From positions 1 to 64,000 of the forward strand of contig SNVD02013187.1 of the NCBI GenBank assembly GCA_013180625.2: a stretch of DNA of 64,000 bases, in the 5' to 3' direction. Origin of the DNA: Boswellia sacra (lineage: Eukaryota; Streptophyta; Magnoliopsida; Sapindales; Burseraceae). How positions within the stretch are numbered: the first letter of the stretch is position 1; each line of letters starts with the position of its first letter. Under the pieces are notes generated by a model that was not told the origin of the DNA, ran no database searches, and worked only from the letters and a program-made list of their open reading frames with translations. Positions 63,141 to 64,000 of the stretch are shown here, piece by piece. Made by a program: the position numbers and the translations under genes.

Positions 63141-64000
63141 AGGTTGATCTTAGCAACAAACCCTACATGCCCACTCCTTGATCTACGCTCTTCAGCATTT
63201 TCCCTCTTACCCTAGCCGCTCAAACTCATGCTCTCATACTTCTCATTACCCTCATCGTTCTCATCCCTCTCATCGTCATCATCAACTGATCTCTCCAACT
63301 CCATCATCATCATCATTTCATTATCCTCCTCGTCTCCATCTTCTCGTTCCCCAATCTTTGACTCTAACCGTGCTCTAATGATTTCAAAAGTGAAATCTGT
63401 AAAGGTTTGGCTCTCAAGAAGTCTCGATCTATGCCCATAGAGCTCTCCGGTCAGTCATTTTTTCGCAATCTAAATCACAATTTTCTTTTTTATTTTAGAT
63501 CCATTGTTGTTGAGCATGTGAACTGAATAATTTTTTAATTGGCTTTAGTAAAACAATTTCTAGGATTTTATGTTTCGTTTCTAATTTAGTTATGCCCTGG
63601 TTGTTAGCTAAATAATTTGGGAAGGTTATGGTGTTTTAACTTTGGTTGTGCTTAATTTGTACAAATTTTTGCGTTTCGTCATCGGAAGTTCTCAAGTTAA
63701 CCAAATGTTTGCAGATCATTTTTCCTCTCTCTACAAGTAAAGTTTGATTTCAACTATAATTACGTAAAATATTTTAACTCCATCCTATTATCCTCTTTAA
63801 TTCCTCACCACTGGATTTGGGTTTTTATTTTTTGGGATTAATTTCTCATGTGTTCGGGAAATTCAGGAAAAGATAGAAAATTAGAGAGCTTGATTGTTTC
63901 GTTTTTTGTTTGGTTTGATTTCTAAAGAAATCAAATTGAACTCAACTTGCTGTATATTATGTGTTAGGCTTAATTTATCAGAGTCCTTCTAAGGCTTAAT
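63141..64000 (+). other. Possible 5' end of a gene (or captured promoter) running off the right edge
   Basis: Downstream of the palindrome is CT-rich, UTR-like sequence with S-rich short ORFs (63178-63378 and 63228-63440). A plausible donor CCG|GTCAGT near 63449 is followed by T-rich, intron-like DNA with recurrent TTTTG motifs. I cannot identify a product. Because a CACTA-like head precedes it, it may be another capture instead of a resident gene. Confidence 0.35.

Overview
The window is nuclear DNA of a flowering plant, almost certainly a woody or perennial eudicot: AT-rich intergenic DNA, GT-AG introns, plant-only gene families and many plant transposon families. The species cannot be fixed from the sequence. 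Three host genes are supported. All exons below were joined by reading splice sites by eye, and each reading frame closes.

Host genes. (1) A subgroup Ia bHLH transcription factor of the bHLH94/96 type, minus strand, 3518-4822, 3 exons, 320 aa. (2) A GH5_14-type exo-beta-glucosidase/beta-1,3-glucanase with an inserted fascin-like domain, plus strand, 36848-42822, 9 exons, 511 aa with a signal peptide. (3) A P3B-type P-ATPase of the PH1 family (vacuolar hyper-acidification in petunia and citrus; related to bacterial MgtA), minus strand, 43277-53794, 8 exons, 954 aa. Genes 2 and 3 converge, with 454 bp between their stop codons.

Transposable elements dominate the rest. 1-1382 is the 5' part of a Copia element on the minus strand. 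14376-30190 is a nest. An old Ty3/gypsy element with a Tat-like primer-binding site is split by a Tekay-type chromovirus (17240-26343, 5-bp target duplication GTACC). Its 3' LTR is further interrupted by a PIF/Harbinger-like element and by a short solo LTR, which itself contains a Mutator-like element with a perfect 10-bp target duplication. hAT, Harbinger and CACTA-like elements lie at 12.0, 34.1, 58.7, 59.8 and 61.1-63.1 kb. The PH1 introns carry a small non-autonomous LTR element with a coiled-coil ORF (intron 7) and a 130-bp foldback element (intron 4).

Most notable: the intact PH1 locus with co-oriented retroelement DNA in its largest intron; LTR tandem arrays with a 66-bp (22-codon) hairpin-forming unit in two alternating types; coding decay in two unrelated retroelements almost entirely by C-to-T type changes; RY and ACGT motif clusters in a Copia LTR and leader; and two CACTA-like element heads, one followed by a fragment resembling the N-terminus of the exosome nuclease DIS3/RRP44. 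No convincing wholly new system was found. The best candidates for undescribed biology are the structured LTR repeats, the intronic coiled-coil ORF element and the gene-fragment captures.
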